A DNA stretch of 42,855 nucleotides, taken from the NCBI GenBank assembly GCA_937924335.1, contig CALDWW010000094.1, forward strand, positions 1 to 42,855, written 5' to 3'. How positions within the stretch are numbered: the stretch's first letter is position 1; each line of letters begins with the position of its first letter. Source of the DNA: an uncultured Gammaproteobacteria bacterium. Its GTDB lineage: Bacteria > Pseudomonadota > Gammaproteobacteria > Steroidobacterales > XN24. The notes beneath the pieces are model-generated. The model was not told the DNA's origin, searched no databases, and saw only the letters and a program-made list of their open reading frames with translations. Positions 1 through 8,300 of the stretch are shown here, one piece after another. The position numbers were made by a program, and so were the translations under genes.

Positions 1-1
1 T

Positions 2-1087
2 GACTATGTCCTGATCCCCGGCCTGGATCGATCGACGGGCCGGGGCGGGAGCCAGTTGCTGCACTGGCTGGAGGCGCCCCGGGCCGATGGACCTGCTGAC
101 CTCATCCTGGCGCCGATCGAGGAACGCGGGGCTGACCGGGATCCCCTCCATGTCTACCTCAGAAGGCAGGAAGCGAAGAAATCTGCGTACGAACTCGGGC
201 GCTTGCTTTATGTTGCCGTGACCCGGGCCCGTCGCCAGATACACCTCTTCGGGTCTGTCAGAACTTCCGCCCAGGCCAACGGTGATCATGAATTCAGGCC
301 GCCTGGGAAAGGCACGCTCCTGGGCCTGCTCTGGTCGTCCTGCGAAAAACAATTCCTGGCGAGCCTTGACTCACAGCCCGCGGAGGCTGGTGTCGCCCCG
401 GCCATCGATCCGGCGGTCAATCATCAGACGATCCAGCGACTGTCTTTGGACTGGCGACTGCCATCACTTCCAGACGGTATGGTTGCGCTACCCTCGGCCC
501 CGCGTTCGGATGACCGGTCCAGTGAAGTCGAGTACTGGTGGGCGGGACGAGCCAGCCGGGCCGTGGGGCGGGTCGTTCATCACTGGCTCGATCGGATCTC
601 GTCCGACGGCGTCGACAGATGGACACCCGACCGGGTACGGGGGAATCGTCCCCGGGTCGAACGGATGCTGGCAGAGGAGGGTCTGGAGCCGGAGCTCAGC
701 GTGGCCGCGACAGAAGATGTGGTCAAGGCCGTGATGCGGGCGTTGGAGGACGACAACGGGCGCTGGATACTCTCCGCCGGGCACCGCGAGATTCACAATG
801 AGTATTCCGTCGCCGGCCTGGAAGACGGCGTGCCCGTGCACGTCGTCATCGATCGCACTTTCGTCGATGACGACGGGCTGCGGTGGGTGGTCGATTACAA
901 GACAGGTGAACACGAGGGTGCCGATCTCGATGCATTCCTGGACCGCGAGGTCGAGCGCTACCGCGGACAGATGGAACGCTACGGTCGTCTGATGAGCGCA
1001 CTACATCCGCATGACACTGTCAGGCTTGCTCTGTATTTCCCCATGCACGGGCGAATACGCAGCTGGGACTGGGAGGCGACGGCCTAA
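2..1087 (+). CDS. UvrD/RecB-family helicase-nuclease, C-terminal part (AddA/RecB-like)
   Basis: This is the 3' part of a longer gene that enters from the left edge; the reading frame is open from base 2 (DYVLIPGLDR...). About 361 residues are visible. The first ~80 carry the end of a superfamily 1 helicase, with the motif VI-like string LLYVAVTRARRQ that contacts ATP. The rest is a PD-(D/E)xK nuclease domain: GRVVHHWLDR, then an acidic residue in the HREIHNEYS segment, VIDRTF, VVDYKTG and a final QMERYGRL helix. This domain order is that of AddA and RecB, which resect double-strand breaks for recombination. A partner (AddB or RecC) would lie upstream, outside the window. The stop codon overlaps the convergent gspN stop by 4 bases, so there is no room for a terminator. 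AddA versus another RecB-like enzyme cannot be settled from this fragment. Confidence 0.85.
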   Translation, partial: DYVLIPGLDRSTGRGGSQLLHWLEAPRADGPADLILAPIEERGADRDPLHVYLRRQEAKKSAYELGRLLYVAVTRARRQIHLFGSVRTSAQANGDHEFRPPGKGTLLGLLWSSCEKQFLASLDSQPAEAGVAPAIDPAVNHQTIQRLSLDWRLPSLPDGMVALPSAPRSDDRSSEVEYWWAGRASRAVGRVVHHWLDRISSDGVDRWTPDRVRGNRPRVERMLAEEGLEPELSVAATEDVVKAVMRALEDDNGRWILSAGHREIHNEYSVAGLEDGVPVHVVIDRTFVDDDGLRWVVDYKTGEHEGADLDAFLDREVERYRGQMERYGRLMSALHPHDTVRLALYFPMHGRIRSWDWEATA

Positions 1088-1827
1088 AGGGAGCCCTGCT
1101 GACTGAACCGGCGGAAGCCGCGGCTGTCCTCCTGTCCCAGGAACTGCAGGCCCTGCACGATTTCCTGGGGCGCATCCGGTTTCGCGGCCACCAGGCCATC
1201 GACCACGAATCGACCATCTGGTTGCAGATCAATACGGCCTTGCTCGATGAGAAGTGGACCATCCAACGCCCGGACGACGCCCTGGAATGGGCCGGACTGA
1301 TCCGCGGGAATGTCAATTTCGATACTCCCCAGATCGACATCCCTGAGACCCATGGGCTTGACGGAATCGATGACGGCCAGCCCGCCAAAGCGTGTCAGTT
1401 GACCGGATTCCAGTCTTAATTCGGAGATAGCGACGCTCAGGTTGCCGTCGGTGCCGGCGAGGTTGATCCAGGATGACAATGACCTCAGCGTGGCAGCAAT
1501 CTTCAGATCCACCGCCTGGACGTCGGTGGAGCCCCGCAGGATCACATTGCCCGAAACGAAGCCATCCGGCCGCTCCGCCTTCAGATCCCAGGAGGGTCGC
1601 CCGAGCAGGAACGACGCGGGTCGCGCATCCCAGCGAAGGCTGCCGACGTCAACGATGCCGATGCGAACCTGAGACGCCGAGCCCTCCCACACGGTTCCGG
1701 TCACGCCGGCCAGCGACGCGCCACCCGGCACGAGCCAGCTGACTGCGATCGAGGCCGGCCACAGGACAACTGCAAAGATCAGGAACAGCAGAAGCCCCAG
1801 CGCGGTCAACAGCAATGGTCGACGCAT
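1084..1827 (-). CDS. gspN: Type II secretion system protein GspN
   Basis: A 247-residue protein with one N-terminal membrane helix (about residues 5-28, LLLTALGLLLFLIFAVVLWP) followed by a periplasmic domain. The segment SLAGVTGTVWEGSA is typical of GspN, as is the stretch with W and R near LRWDARPASFLLGR. GspN is the least conserved T2SS component; it is thought to sit in the inner membrane near GspM and GspC and is not always essential. It is the last gene of the gspG-N operon. Its ATG overlaps the gspM stop by one base (TGATG), so translation is probably coupled. The call rests on both position and sequence. Confidence 0.88.
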   Translation of the reverse strand: MRRPLLLTALGLLLFLIFAVVLWPASIAVSWLVPGGASLAGVTGTVWEGSASQVRIGIVDVGSLRWDARPASFLLGRPSWDLKAERPDGFVSGNVILRGSTDVQAVDLKIAATLRSLSSWINLAGTDGNLSVAISELRLESGQLTRFGGLAVIDSVKPMGLRDVDLGSIEIDIPADQSGPFQGVVRALDGPLLIEQGRIDLQPDGRFVVDGLVAAKPDAPQEIVQGLQFLGQEDSRGFRRFSQQGSL

Positions 1828-2309
1828 CAGCCAGGCTGCCTCAGCGTCAGGCTCACCGTGACTGTCCCATTAGCTGTCCCGCGCTCGAATGTCGCTGATT
1901 CCAGCGCGAGGCCGTGACCGGCCTGCAGCTGCCCGAGCCACTGGGTGACGACATCGAACGGAGCGCCCTCGAGCCTGACGCGAATGCCGTCCTCGCCTAC
2001 GGGCTGATTCCTGGTCAATGACTCGCCGATGCCCGACTGCCGGGCGGTTCTGTCGATCACGACGACCAGCGACTGGTCCGGATCGCCCGCCGCGGTGGAC
2101 ACGTCTCCCGCAGAGCTGATCTCGGCGGCAGCCATCTGCATCCATGAGAGTGACGCCCGCTTGCTATCAATGCGGGTGTTCAGTCGATCAACACCTGAAG
2201 CCAGGGGCGCCAGCACTATGGACCAGAAAACTATCAGCCCGACGACGCCGGCACCGACGGACACGATCAGCCGCTCTCGGGGCGCCAGACTCTCGAACCA
2301 GTCCCTCAT
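1827..2309 (-). CDS. gspM: Type II secretion system protein GspM
   Basis: A 160-residue bitopic inner-membrane protein. A short cytoplasmic N-terminus (WFESLAPRERLIVSVG) is typical of GspM. One membrane helix follows (about residues 18-37), then a coiled-coil-prone stretch (VDRLNTRIDSKRASLSWMQ) and a small periplasmic alpha/beta domain. GspM pairs with GspL in the assembly platform, which links the cytoplasmic ATPase GspE to the pseudopilus. Its ATG lies in an ATGA overlap with the gspL stop. Length and layout match the family. Confidence 0.9.
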   Translation of the reverse strand: MRDWFESLAPRERLIVSVGAGVVGLIVFWSIVLAPLASGVDRLNTRIDSKRASLSWMQMAAAEISSAGDVSTAAGDPDQSLVVVIDRTARQSGIGESLTRNQPVGEDGIRVRLEGAPFDVVTQWLGQLQAGHGLALESATFERGTANGTVTVSLTLRQPG

Positions 2310-3559
2310 GCGCCCGGCACCGTCAGCTGGATTCGCCCTTCCACCGCGTCACCCCGCGGATTGGCGGACAGGATCGCCGCCTCGAGCGAACCTGACGCCT
2401 CCACCGACCTCTGGATCGAGTCCAGGGAATCAACGCTGGGGGCCGTGAGCTTTACCTCCATGATCCCGGCTCTGAAGCTGAGCGAATCAACCCGGGAACC
2501 CGGCGCTGCACCGATGGCCTGGCTCAACGCTTCAAGAGACTGCAGGAAAGGGGCCTCCGATCCCCCACGGGCGGCACGTATCGCCGCGAGCCGCGTTTCC
2601 ATCTGGCGACGAGGATTGACGATGCGTTGCACATCAGGCATGGCGCCCTTGAAGACCTGCTCCATGGCCGCATCGAGCTCCGCATCGACACTCTTGAGCC
2701 GCGAGAGCTCTATCGCCTGACGACCGATCGTGATCACCACCAGCGCCAACAGCAGGGCAGCAGCAGCCCGCCACGGGCGCCACATCTTCTCCATGCCCGT
2801 ACTTGGAGCGTATGGGCCCTGCAGGAGGTTGACGCCGGGATCACTGACCGCGCCCGCGGCGAGGTGTGGCAGGGTGCCGTCCGGGAGCAGTTTCACGTCG
2901 AGACTCACCAGGCTTTCGCGAAGAGATTCCAGATCTGCTTCGTACTGACGTCGTTCATCTGCCCCGAGATAAACGGTAAGGTGCGATGCCCGTTCCGACT
3001 CCCCCTGATCCTGTCGCGGATCTGCAAACACGAGGAAGTCGTCTACAGAGTCTCCCTCAATCGTAATCGGCGGCTCGCCGGGCTGCCTCGCCAGGCAGGT
3101 GTCGTGTTCGAGCATCCAGACGCTGGCTGTCGGCGACTTCGGCATGCTGCCATGCTCGGCGTATAACGCGGCCGGCTCGATACCCACTTCGCTGAGCTGC
3201 GCCAGCCAGCCTTCCAGGTCTTCGCGCCTGACTATCGCCACCGGTACGGCGCCGGAGCCCGTGCGCCGGCCGGATGAGAAGTGCAGTCTGTCCAGATCCT
3301 CCGCGACCTGCTCCTCGAGCGCAAATGGCAGCGCCTGTCGAAGCTTGGCGGCATTCCGGATCGGCAGGTTGACGGACGTGAGCAGTACCCGGTTCGCCGG
3401 GGCCAGAATCACGACTCTGCGGTCTCCGACCTTTTCTGCGGCGACGGACAGGGGCCCATGCTCCACGGAGCCAGACCTCGCGCCGGTCGTATCGATCGGC
3501 AGCCAACTGACCTGCGCCCCATCAGCAAGGCGGATTACAAAAATCTCGGCCATTCTCAA
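2306..3559 (-). CDS. gspL: Type II secretion system protein GspL
   Basis: A 417-residue protein. The cytoplasmic part (about residues 1-250) has the actin-like fold expected for GspL. It includes the family-typical string RVLLTSVNLPIRNAAKLRQA and then LPFALEEQVAEDLDRLHF. A single membrane helix lies near residues 262-280 (WRAAAALLLALVVITIGRQ), followed by a ferredoxin-like periplasmic domain. GspL recruits the GspE ATPase to the membrane and binds GspM. Translation starts in an ATGA overlap with gspK. An ATG two codons in (MAEIF) is a possible alternative start. Confidence 0.92.
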   Translation of the reverse strand: MRMAEIFVIRLADGAQVSWLPIDTTGARSGSVEHGPLSVAAEKVGDRRVVILAPANRVLLTSVNLPIRNAAKLRQALPFALEEQVAEDLDRLHFSSGRRTGSGAVPVAIVRREDLEGWLAQLSEVGIEPAALYAEHGSMPKSPTASVWMLEHDTCLARQPGEPPITIEGDSVDDFLVFADPRQDQGESERASHLTVYLGADERRQYEADLESLRESLVSLDVKLLPDGTLPHLAAGAVSDPGVNLLQGPYAPSTGMEKMWRPWRAAAALLLALVVITIGRQAIELSRLKSVDAELDAAMEQVFKGAMPDVQRIVNPRRQMETRLAAIRAARGGSEAPFLQSLEALSQAIGAAPGSRVDSLSFRAGIMEVKLTAPSVDSLDSIQRSVEASGSLEAAILSANPRGDAVEGRIQLTVPGA

Positions 3560-4491
3560 TCGATTCCAGTACTGCGGAGAATCGTACGTACCCCTGCGCT
3601 GCCTTCGCGTTCAAGCAGACTGTACATGGTGAGTTCCACACTGCCAATATTGACCCGGACCGCCAGCCGGAAATACTGGCTCCGGACAGACAATGGCGCA
3701 GAGATCTCCTCGGGCAACACGTCTGACAGCTCCGTCAGGTTTTCGTAACCGTCTTCAGGACGATCTTCGATGATACTGGCCGCGTCCGATGCCGAGATGT
3801 CATCGGACAGCGACATGAGCACGGGGACAGTGGCGGTGTTGACGTTGATTGTCGTCCCTCTTGGCAGGGCGCTGACATGTGGAGCGAGAGTATTGAAGGT
3901 CTCCAGATCCATCTCCGGAAGCGCCAGAATCTCGCTGATGCTGGTCACGATCCTGTTGGGCGGACGATAGGGAGGTTCCTGGCCCAGATAAACCGTGTCT
4001 TCGGCGCCATCGGGAAAGTTCGGGTTGATGTCGGCATCAATCCAGTCTGCCAGGAGGCCTGCCCACCTGCTATCCAGGTCCAGGCTCGTCAGTAGCCGTT
4101 CGAACTGAGAGACGGCTTCCGCATCGGTCTTCCCATCAGCGTCGGCGAGATTGTTGATATTGAAGCGGCCATGCAGATCCGCCAGCGCGCCGTCCACCGT
4201 ACCGCCGTCGATCGGCAAGGGAGGCAGATTCGTCGCCCAGGCTTCCTCCGGATGATCGACGTCATCGTCCTCGGCGTCTTCGACCAGAGTGCGCGCCGCC
4301 CAGGCCTCGGCGCCAAGGGCATAATTGAAACCCAGGTCAGAGTAGAGCAGAGACTCGGTGCGGCGCTGATCGAGATGAAAATCCCAGAGCGCCGTTCCCG
4401 TGAGGATGGTAGCGAGGGCGACAATGAGCATCGCCGTGATCAGGGCAACGCCAGATTGTGTCCCGGCGGCTTGGATCGAATTGGAGTTCAC
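3556..4491 (-). CDS. gspK: Type II secretion minor pseudopilin GspK
   Basis: A 311-residue prepilin-like protein. The leader ends in QSG and the mature part starts VALITAMLIVALATIL, so the prepilin peptidase site is G|V. As in other GspK proteins, the glutamate normally at mature position 5 is missing. GspK caps the pseudopilus tip with GspI and GspJ, and the missing Glu fits a subunit with nothing above it. The large soluble domain includes LHGRFNINNLAD and TTINVNTATVPVLMSL, both hallmarks of GspK. Its start overlaps the gspJ stop by 4 bases. Confidence 0.94.
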   Translation of the reverse strand: MNSNSIQAAGTQSGVALITAMLIVALATILTGTALWDFHLDQRRTESLLYSDLGFNYALGAEAWAARTLVEDAEDDDVDHPEEAWATNLPPLPIDGGTVDGALADLHGRFNINNLADADGKTDAEAVSQFERLLTSLDLDSRWAGLLADWIDADINPNFPDGAEDTVYLGQEPPYRPPNRIVTSISEILALPEMDLETFNTLAPHVSALPRGTTINVNTATVPVLMSLSDDISASDAASIIEDRPEDGYENLTELSDVLPEEISAPLSVRSQYFRLAVRVNIGSVELTMYSLLEREGSAGVRTILRSTGID

Positions 4492-5108
4492 CCGGGTATC
4501 TCCATGATCCGACTGATCTCACCCCAGTCATCCAGGAGCAGCACGATCTCTACGGCCCGGGGCAACAAGGGCGTGTCATCTGCCAGGTCAGATGCGGGCC
4601 ATTGGTCGACCCATTCCCCGCGAGCATCGAGGAACCTGAGTTCGAAAGACTCCACACCATCGAGTAGTTCCGACTCGAACCCCTCCTGCTCCAGCAGCCG
4701 ATCGAGAACCGGCCAGTAGCTCCTGATCAGGACGCCGTCTTCCACCCGGTATGCAACCCTCTGAAGGGTAGAGCGATGCCTGCCAAGTGGGTTCGACCAA
4801 CCGGCCCGGGTGAGTTCCGCGGAGTCCAGATCGCGGCCGTCGGCGACCAGGGCCGGCTTCCAGCCTTCGCCCAGTTCCTCACGGACCGATCTTGGGTGTA
4901 TCTGTCCGAAGTCGGTGGACAGCTGCCGCACGGCGAACTGCACGGCCCGGAGACGGTTGGCCGAAGCTTCGAGTGCCTGTTGTTGCCTCAGGACCGCGTC
5001 GAGGCCGCCGTAAGCCATGTAGGCGACGATGGAAAATATGGCCATGGCGACCAGGACCTCGAGCAGGGTGAAGCCGCTCTGCAGGCGGCGCGTGGCGCAC
5101 CGCGTCAC
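4488..5108 (-). CDS. gspJ: Type II secretion minor pseudopilin GspJ
   Basis: A 206-residue type IV pilin-like protein. A short basic leader ends in QSG and the mature sequence starts FTLLEVLVAMAIFSIVAYMA, with Glu at mature position 5. The downstream string RQQQALEASANRLRAVQFA and the mixed beta domain match GspJ. It forms the pseudopilus tip with GspI and GspK and needs the prepilin peptidase, which is not encoded here. It overlaps gspI and gspK by 4 bases each (ATGA). Confidence 0.94.
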   Translation of the reverse strand: MTRCATRRLQSGFTLLEVLVAMAIFSIVAYMAYGGLDAVLRQQQALEASANRLRAVQFAVRQLSTDFGQIHPRSVREELGEGWKPALVADGRDLDSAELTRAGWSNPLGRHRSTLQRVAYRVEDGVLIRSYWPVLDRLLEQEGFESELLDGVESFELRFLDARGEWVDQWPASDLADDTPLLPRAVEIVLLLDDWGEISRIMEIPG

Positions 5109-5617
5109 TGGTCGTCCTCCCGGCTGGATGTGTCGTCCCCAAACTGCGACCCATCATCGTCTCCGGCATCCGGGTCCTGCTGATCGGATCCCGCCGCCGG
5201 ACCAGCCCAGGCGACCCCGCCGAGTCGGGCAGCCGGTTGCGGGGTGATGAAGCCCACCGAGCGGCCGACGATGCGATCCGGGTCATCCACGAAGGCGACG
5301 TCGATGTCGATGCGCCGCAAATCCTCGACCCCGGTCTCCGAAATCGTCGCCTGCCAACGGTAGTTGCCGCCGGCGAATTCCACATCGCCATCGAACTGGC
5401 TCACGCCCGGAAACTCTCCGCTCAGGCGCAACCGTGCGATCTCGTTGGATGCGATCCAGCTGGCCAGCGTTCGCTCCTTCATCTGCACGAAACCGCTGCT
5501 GATCTGAATGATCAGATTGAAGGCTGCGATGATACCCAGGCTGACGACCGCCAGGGCTACGACGACTTCGATCAGTGTGAAACCTGACACCGGGCGCATT
5601 TCGACCTCAGTACGCAT
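5105..5617 (-). CDS. gspI: Type II secretion minor pseudopilin GspI
   Basis: A prepilin of 170 residues, or 164 from the second ATG. The cleavage motif is SG|FTLIEVVVALAVVSLGI, followed by the GspI-typical KERTLASWIASNEIARLRL. The C-terminal tail is unusually acidic and Asp/Gln-rich (SDQQDPDAGDDDGSQFGDD). Two starts are possible: ATG at 5617, which overlaps gspH by 11 bases, or ATG at 5599, which has a GAGG sequence about 6 bases upstream and follows the gspH stop. Both leave the leader peptide intact. GspI is thought to start assembly of the tip complex. Confidence 0.92.
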   Translation of the reverse strand: MRTEVEMRPVSGFTLIEVVVALAVVSLGIIAAFNLIIQISSGFVQMKERTLASWIASNEIARLRLSGEFPGVSQFDGDVEFAGGNYRWQATISETGVEDLRRIDIDVAFVDDPDRIVGRSVGFITPQPAARLGGVAWAGPAAGSDQQDPDAGDDDGSQFGDDTSSREDDQ

Positions 5618-6155
5618 CCTCGCCCTCTGAGATCAATTCGATGCTGCCATCGGCTTCGCCGGTGATGACGTAGCGCAGGTCGGCGAATTCTCTCTCGATC
5701 ACCAGCTCGAACGGAAGCAATTCGCCGCTGGAAAAAATTGCGACCTGAGGAACGATGTCCTGCGGGTCGTCTTCCGGCTCCAGGCTGACAGGCTGCTCTT
5801 CGACGAAAAGCGAGACATACAGGCCCTCCGGAAGATCTCGCTGACGGAAAGTGGTGTCGCTTGATAGTGGATCCCACAATTGAGAATCGGGCGAATACGC
5901 GTAGAAACTATAGCTGCTCTCTTCGACATAGAGACCGAGATCTCTGCCCTGGAAGAGCGCTTCCTCGACTCCCAACTGCAAAAGCGCAACAAGTCTTCGG
6001 GCCTCGCGTTCAATCTCCTCGTCGTTACCGAGGGTGCCGATCGACAAGACGGCCGTGGCCGCGATGATGGCCAGGATAACGACGACGACGAGTAATTCGA
6101 GGAGAGAGAACCCCCTCGGAGCAGTTGCTGGCAGAGTGCCGGCGCGCGCGATCAG
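5607..6155 (-). CDS. gspH: Type II secretion minor pseudopilin GspH (apparent CTG start)
   Basis: A minor pseudopilin of about 182 residues. The prepilin motif is present: PRG|FSLLELLVVVVILAII, with Glu at mature position 5. It is followed by a GspH/FimT-like domain (EIEREARRLVALLQLGVEEA). No in-frame ATG, GTG or TTG lies between the upstream in-frame stop (6231-6233) and the motif; the first standard start is TTG at 6047, inside the membrane helix, which would remove the leader. The start proposed here is CTG at 6153-6155. It forms a CTGA overlap with the gspG stop, just where neighbouring junctions use ATGA. Other rare starts (CTG at 6132, ATC at 6150) cannot be excluded. The product is clear; the start is an inference. 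Confidence 0.85.
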   Translation of the reverse strand: MIARAGTLPATAPRGFSLLELLVVVVILAIIAATAVLSIGTLGNDEEIEREARRLVALLQLGVEEALFQGRDLGLYVEESSYSFYAYSPDSQLWDPLSSDTTFRQRDLPEGLYVSLFVEEQPVSLEPEDDPQDIVPQVAIFSSGELLPFELVIEREFADLRYVITGEADGSIELISEGEDAY

Positions 6156-6607
6156 TCGATGTTCCAGTTGCCGATATCCGCGTTTATCCCTTCGCCACCA
6201 GGCTGTTGATCGGCGCCGAGGGTATAAACGTCAAATTCCCCATTCTGCCCCGGATGGAGGTATTCGTAGGGTGTGCCCCATGGGTCCACGGGGATCTTGT
6301 CCAGATAGCCGCCTTGCTTCCAGTTCCGGATCGACGGGTCTGCCGGCTGGTTGACCAATGCCTCGAGTCCCTGGTCCGTTGTCGGGTAGCGAAAGTTGTC
6401 GAGCCGGTACAGGTGCAGGGCGCTCTCTACAGCCCTGACATCCTGCTTGGCTCTATTGATCTGGGCATCGTCGATGCGGCTGATGACGTTCGGGGCGACC
6501 AGTGCAGCCAGAATGCCAAGGATCACGACGACGACCATGATCTCGATCAGGGTGAAACCTGCTTCGCGGTCAACGCGTCGATCTGCAATACTCTTCGAAA
6601 ATCTCAT
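6152..6607 (-). CDS. gspG: Type II secretion major pseudopilin GspG
   Basis: The major pseudopilin, 151 residues. A 16-residue leader ends in EAG and the mature protein starts FTLIEIMVVVVILGILAALV, with Glu at position 5. The conserved PNVISRIDDAQINRAKQD, LYRLDNFRYPTTDQGLEAL and DPWGTPYEYLHPG (calcium-site region) are all present. GspG polymerises into the piston-like pseudopilus that pushes folded proteins through the secretin. It is the first gene of the minus-strand gsp operon. No strong Shine-Dalgarno sequence is visible in front of the ATG. Genes for GspC, D, E and F are not in this window. Confidence 0.96.
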   Translation of the reverse strand: MRFSKSIADRRVDREAGFTLIEIMVVVVILGILAALVAPNVISRIDDAQINRAKQDVRAVESALHLYRLDNFRYPTTDQGLEALVNQPADPSIRNWKQGGYLDKIPVDPWGTPYEYLHPGQNGEFDVYTLGADQQPGGEGINADIGNWNID

Positions 6608-6633
6608 ATCGGGTCTGTCACACTCGGTTGGAT

Positions 6634-6653
6634 CCGTGGACGGGGCCCCACGG
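6634..6653. promoter_or_regulatory. Divergent gspG/rhombosortase intergenic region with inverted repeat
   Basis: Only 66 bases separate the divergent gspG and rhombosortase starts, so their promoters must overlap or lie back to back here. An inverted repeat with 6-bp arms (CCGTGG and CCACGG, 8-base spacer) sits in the middle. It could be an operator shared by the two genes or a small hairpin. I cannot pick out convincing -35/-10 boxes. Confidence 0.3.
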
Positions 6654-6673
6654 AAATCGGGCTAATCGCGCTT

Positions 6674-7300
6674 ATGATATCAGGAATACCGACCGGTCAA
6701 GCGCCTGCCACAGCCGTCCGCGGCAGGCCGGTCGGATGGATCTCCCTGGCCGTGCTGGGAGCCATGATCCTCGGCTTGCAGGTCGGCGGCGACAGCGTCC
6801 GTATTGACCTCCAGTATGAGCGCCAAGCGATCGGGGAGGGCCAGGTCTGGCGACTGTTGACAGGCCATCTGGTACACCTCGGTTGGCGGCACGCGATCCT
6901 GAATGTCAGCGGACTGTTCCTCGTCGCGATGGCCTGCCGCGGAGTCTTCGACCGTCGCGCCTGGATGGTCGTCGGACTCGGCTCGCTCGCTGCGGTCGAT
7001 ATCGGCTTGTGGGCATTGTCGCCGGAGGTACTCTGGTACGTGGGGCTCTCCGGCATCCTTCACGGGGTCATCAGCGCCGCGGCCGTGGGACTTCTGGCTC
7101 AGCGGCGCATGCTGGGTGCTATCGCGTTGGGGGTTATCGCCATAAAAGTCATCCGCGAGAACTGGTCAGGCGCGGCATCCGCCGCCGCAGCCTGGCTCGG
7201 CGGGGATATCGTCGTGACGGCTCACCTGTGGGGCGCGATCGGTGGAATACTTGCGGCCGTATGTGTGATCCGGGCCCGCGACCATAGCGGGTCGTTATAA
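6674..7300 (+). CDS. rrtA: Rhombosortase (rhomboid-family intramembrane protease for GlyGly-CTERM proteins)
   Basis: A 208-residue polytopic membrane protein with about six hydrophobic segments. The rhomboid catalytic serine lies in YVGLSGILHG (Ser126), and the GLSGxLHG form is the rhombosortase signature. The catalytic histidine is in VTAHLWGAIGG (His184). An earlier WRHAILNVSGLF matches the conserved His/Asn helix of rhomboids. Rhombosortases cleave the C-terminal GlyGly-CTERM anchor from proteins exported by the T2SS, which fits its position divergent from gspG. The ATG at 6674 is the only suitable start just before the first membrane helix; the frame stays open further upstream but runs over gspG. 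No GlyGly-CTERM substrate is encoded in this window. Confidence 0.88.
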   Translation: MISGIPTGQAPATAVRGRPVGWISLAVLGAMILGLQVGGDSVRIDLQYERQAIGEGQVWRLLTGHLVHLGWRHAILNVSGLFLVAMACRGVFDRRAWMVVGLGSLAAVDIGLWALSPEVLWYVGLSGILHGVISAAAVGLLAQRRMLGAIALGVIAIKVIRENWSGAASAAAAWLGGDIVVTAHLWGAIGGILAAVCVIRARDHSGSL

Positions 7301-7352
7301 TCGCCAGCGCCGCTCCGGGCGGGCGGCGGTCGACTGTGGAGGAGAGAATCGG

Positions 7353-8300
7353 ATGTCATTCGCAATGACTTTCCCTGGTCAGGGATCCCAGTCCGTAGGG
7401 ATGCTCGCGGATCTTGGCCAGGCCGTTCCCGAGGTCATGCAGACGTTTGAACAGGCGTCGGCGATCCTGGGATACGATCTGTGGCACCTGGTCCAGCATG
7501 GACCCGAGGAGGTTTTGGGCCAAACCAGCCGGACTCAGCCTGCCTTGCTTACGGCGGGCGTCGCCGTGTTCCGGGCCTGGATCGCGCGAGGCGGACCCAT
7601 GCCTCTTTCCATGGCAGGGCACAGCCTCGGCGAATACACCGCATTGACCTGCGCCGGCTGTCTGAATTTCGATGAGGCCGTGAGGCTGGTGAATTACAGA
7701 GGCGAGGTCATGCAGGCAGCTGTGCCACTGGGTACGGGTGCGATGGCCGCGATTCTGGGGCTGGAGGACGAAGATATCGTCTCGGCCTGTGCGGAAGCGA
7801 CCGATCAGCAGGTCGTGGAGGCCGCCAACTTCAATGCCCCCGGTCAGGTCGTAATCGCAGGTGACAAAGCGGCTGTAGACAGGGCAGTAGACCTCGCCAA
7901 GGCTCGCGGTGCCCGGCGCGCCGTCGTCCTGCAAGTGAGCGTGCCATCGCACTGCTCCCTGATGCGGGGAGCTGCCGACACGCTTTCGGAGAGACTCGCA
8001 GACATCAGCATCGGCAGTGGTGAGGTGCCGGTATTCCAAAACGTAGACGCCCGGACTCATTCGGAGCCCGACGATATACGGTCCGCGCTCAGTCAGCAGT
8101 TGTATCGGCCGGTGCGCTGGAACGAATCGATCAAGGCGATGCAGGCTTCCGGCGCCCGGATGTTCGCGGAAGTCGGCCCGGGCAGGGTGCTGACAGGTTT
8201 GATGAGACGCATCGACAGATCCCTGGAGGCCATGTCACTACACGATGAGGTCAGCCTGGATAGCGGATTGTCGCGCATGGAATCAGGGGAAGAGAAATGA
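7353..8300 (+). CDS. fabD: Malonyl-CoA:ACP transacylase FabD
   Basis: A 315-residue enzyme that moves the malonyl group from CoA to acyl carrier protein, supplying chain extender for fatty-acid synthesis. It starts MSFAMTFPGQGSQSVGM, with the oxyanion-loop GQGSQ. The nucleophile is Ser91 in AGHSLGEYTAL, the catalytic His is in VPSHCSLM, and the C-terminal FAEVGPGRVLTGL is typical. A strong GGAGGAG ribosome-binding site precedes the ATG. It is first in the plus-strand run to pilZ, and its stop overlaps the fabG start (ATGA). The usual upstream partners plsX and fabH are not adjacent. Confidence 0.97.
   Translation: MSFAMTFPGQGSQSVGMLADLGQAVPEVMQTFEQASAILGYDLWHLVQHGPEEVLGQTSRTQPALLTAGVAVFRAWIARGGPMPLSMAGHSLGEYTALTCAGCLNFDEAVRLVNYRGEVMQAAVPLGTGAMAAILGLEDEDIVSACAEATDQQVVEAANFNAPGQVVIAGDKAAVDRAVDLAKARGARRAVVLQVSVPSHCSLMRGAADTLSERLADISIGSGEVPVFQNVDARTHSEPDDIRSALSQQLYRPVRWNESIKAMQASGARMFAEVGPGRVLTGLMRRIDRSLEAMSLHDEVSLDSGLSRMESGEEK

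Noticed and set aside
6125..6673. Long in-frame extension upstream of the rhombosortase, up to 391 residues
   Set aside because: It runs antisense to gspG and gspH and has no rhomboid features; the protein makes sense only from ATG 6674.
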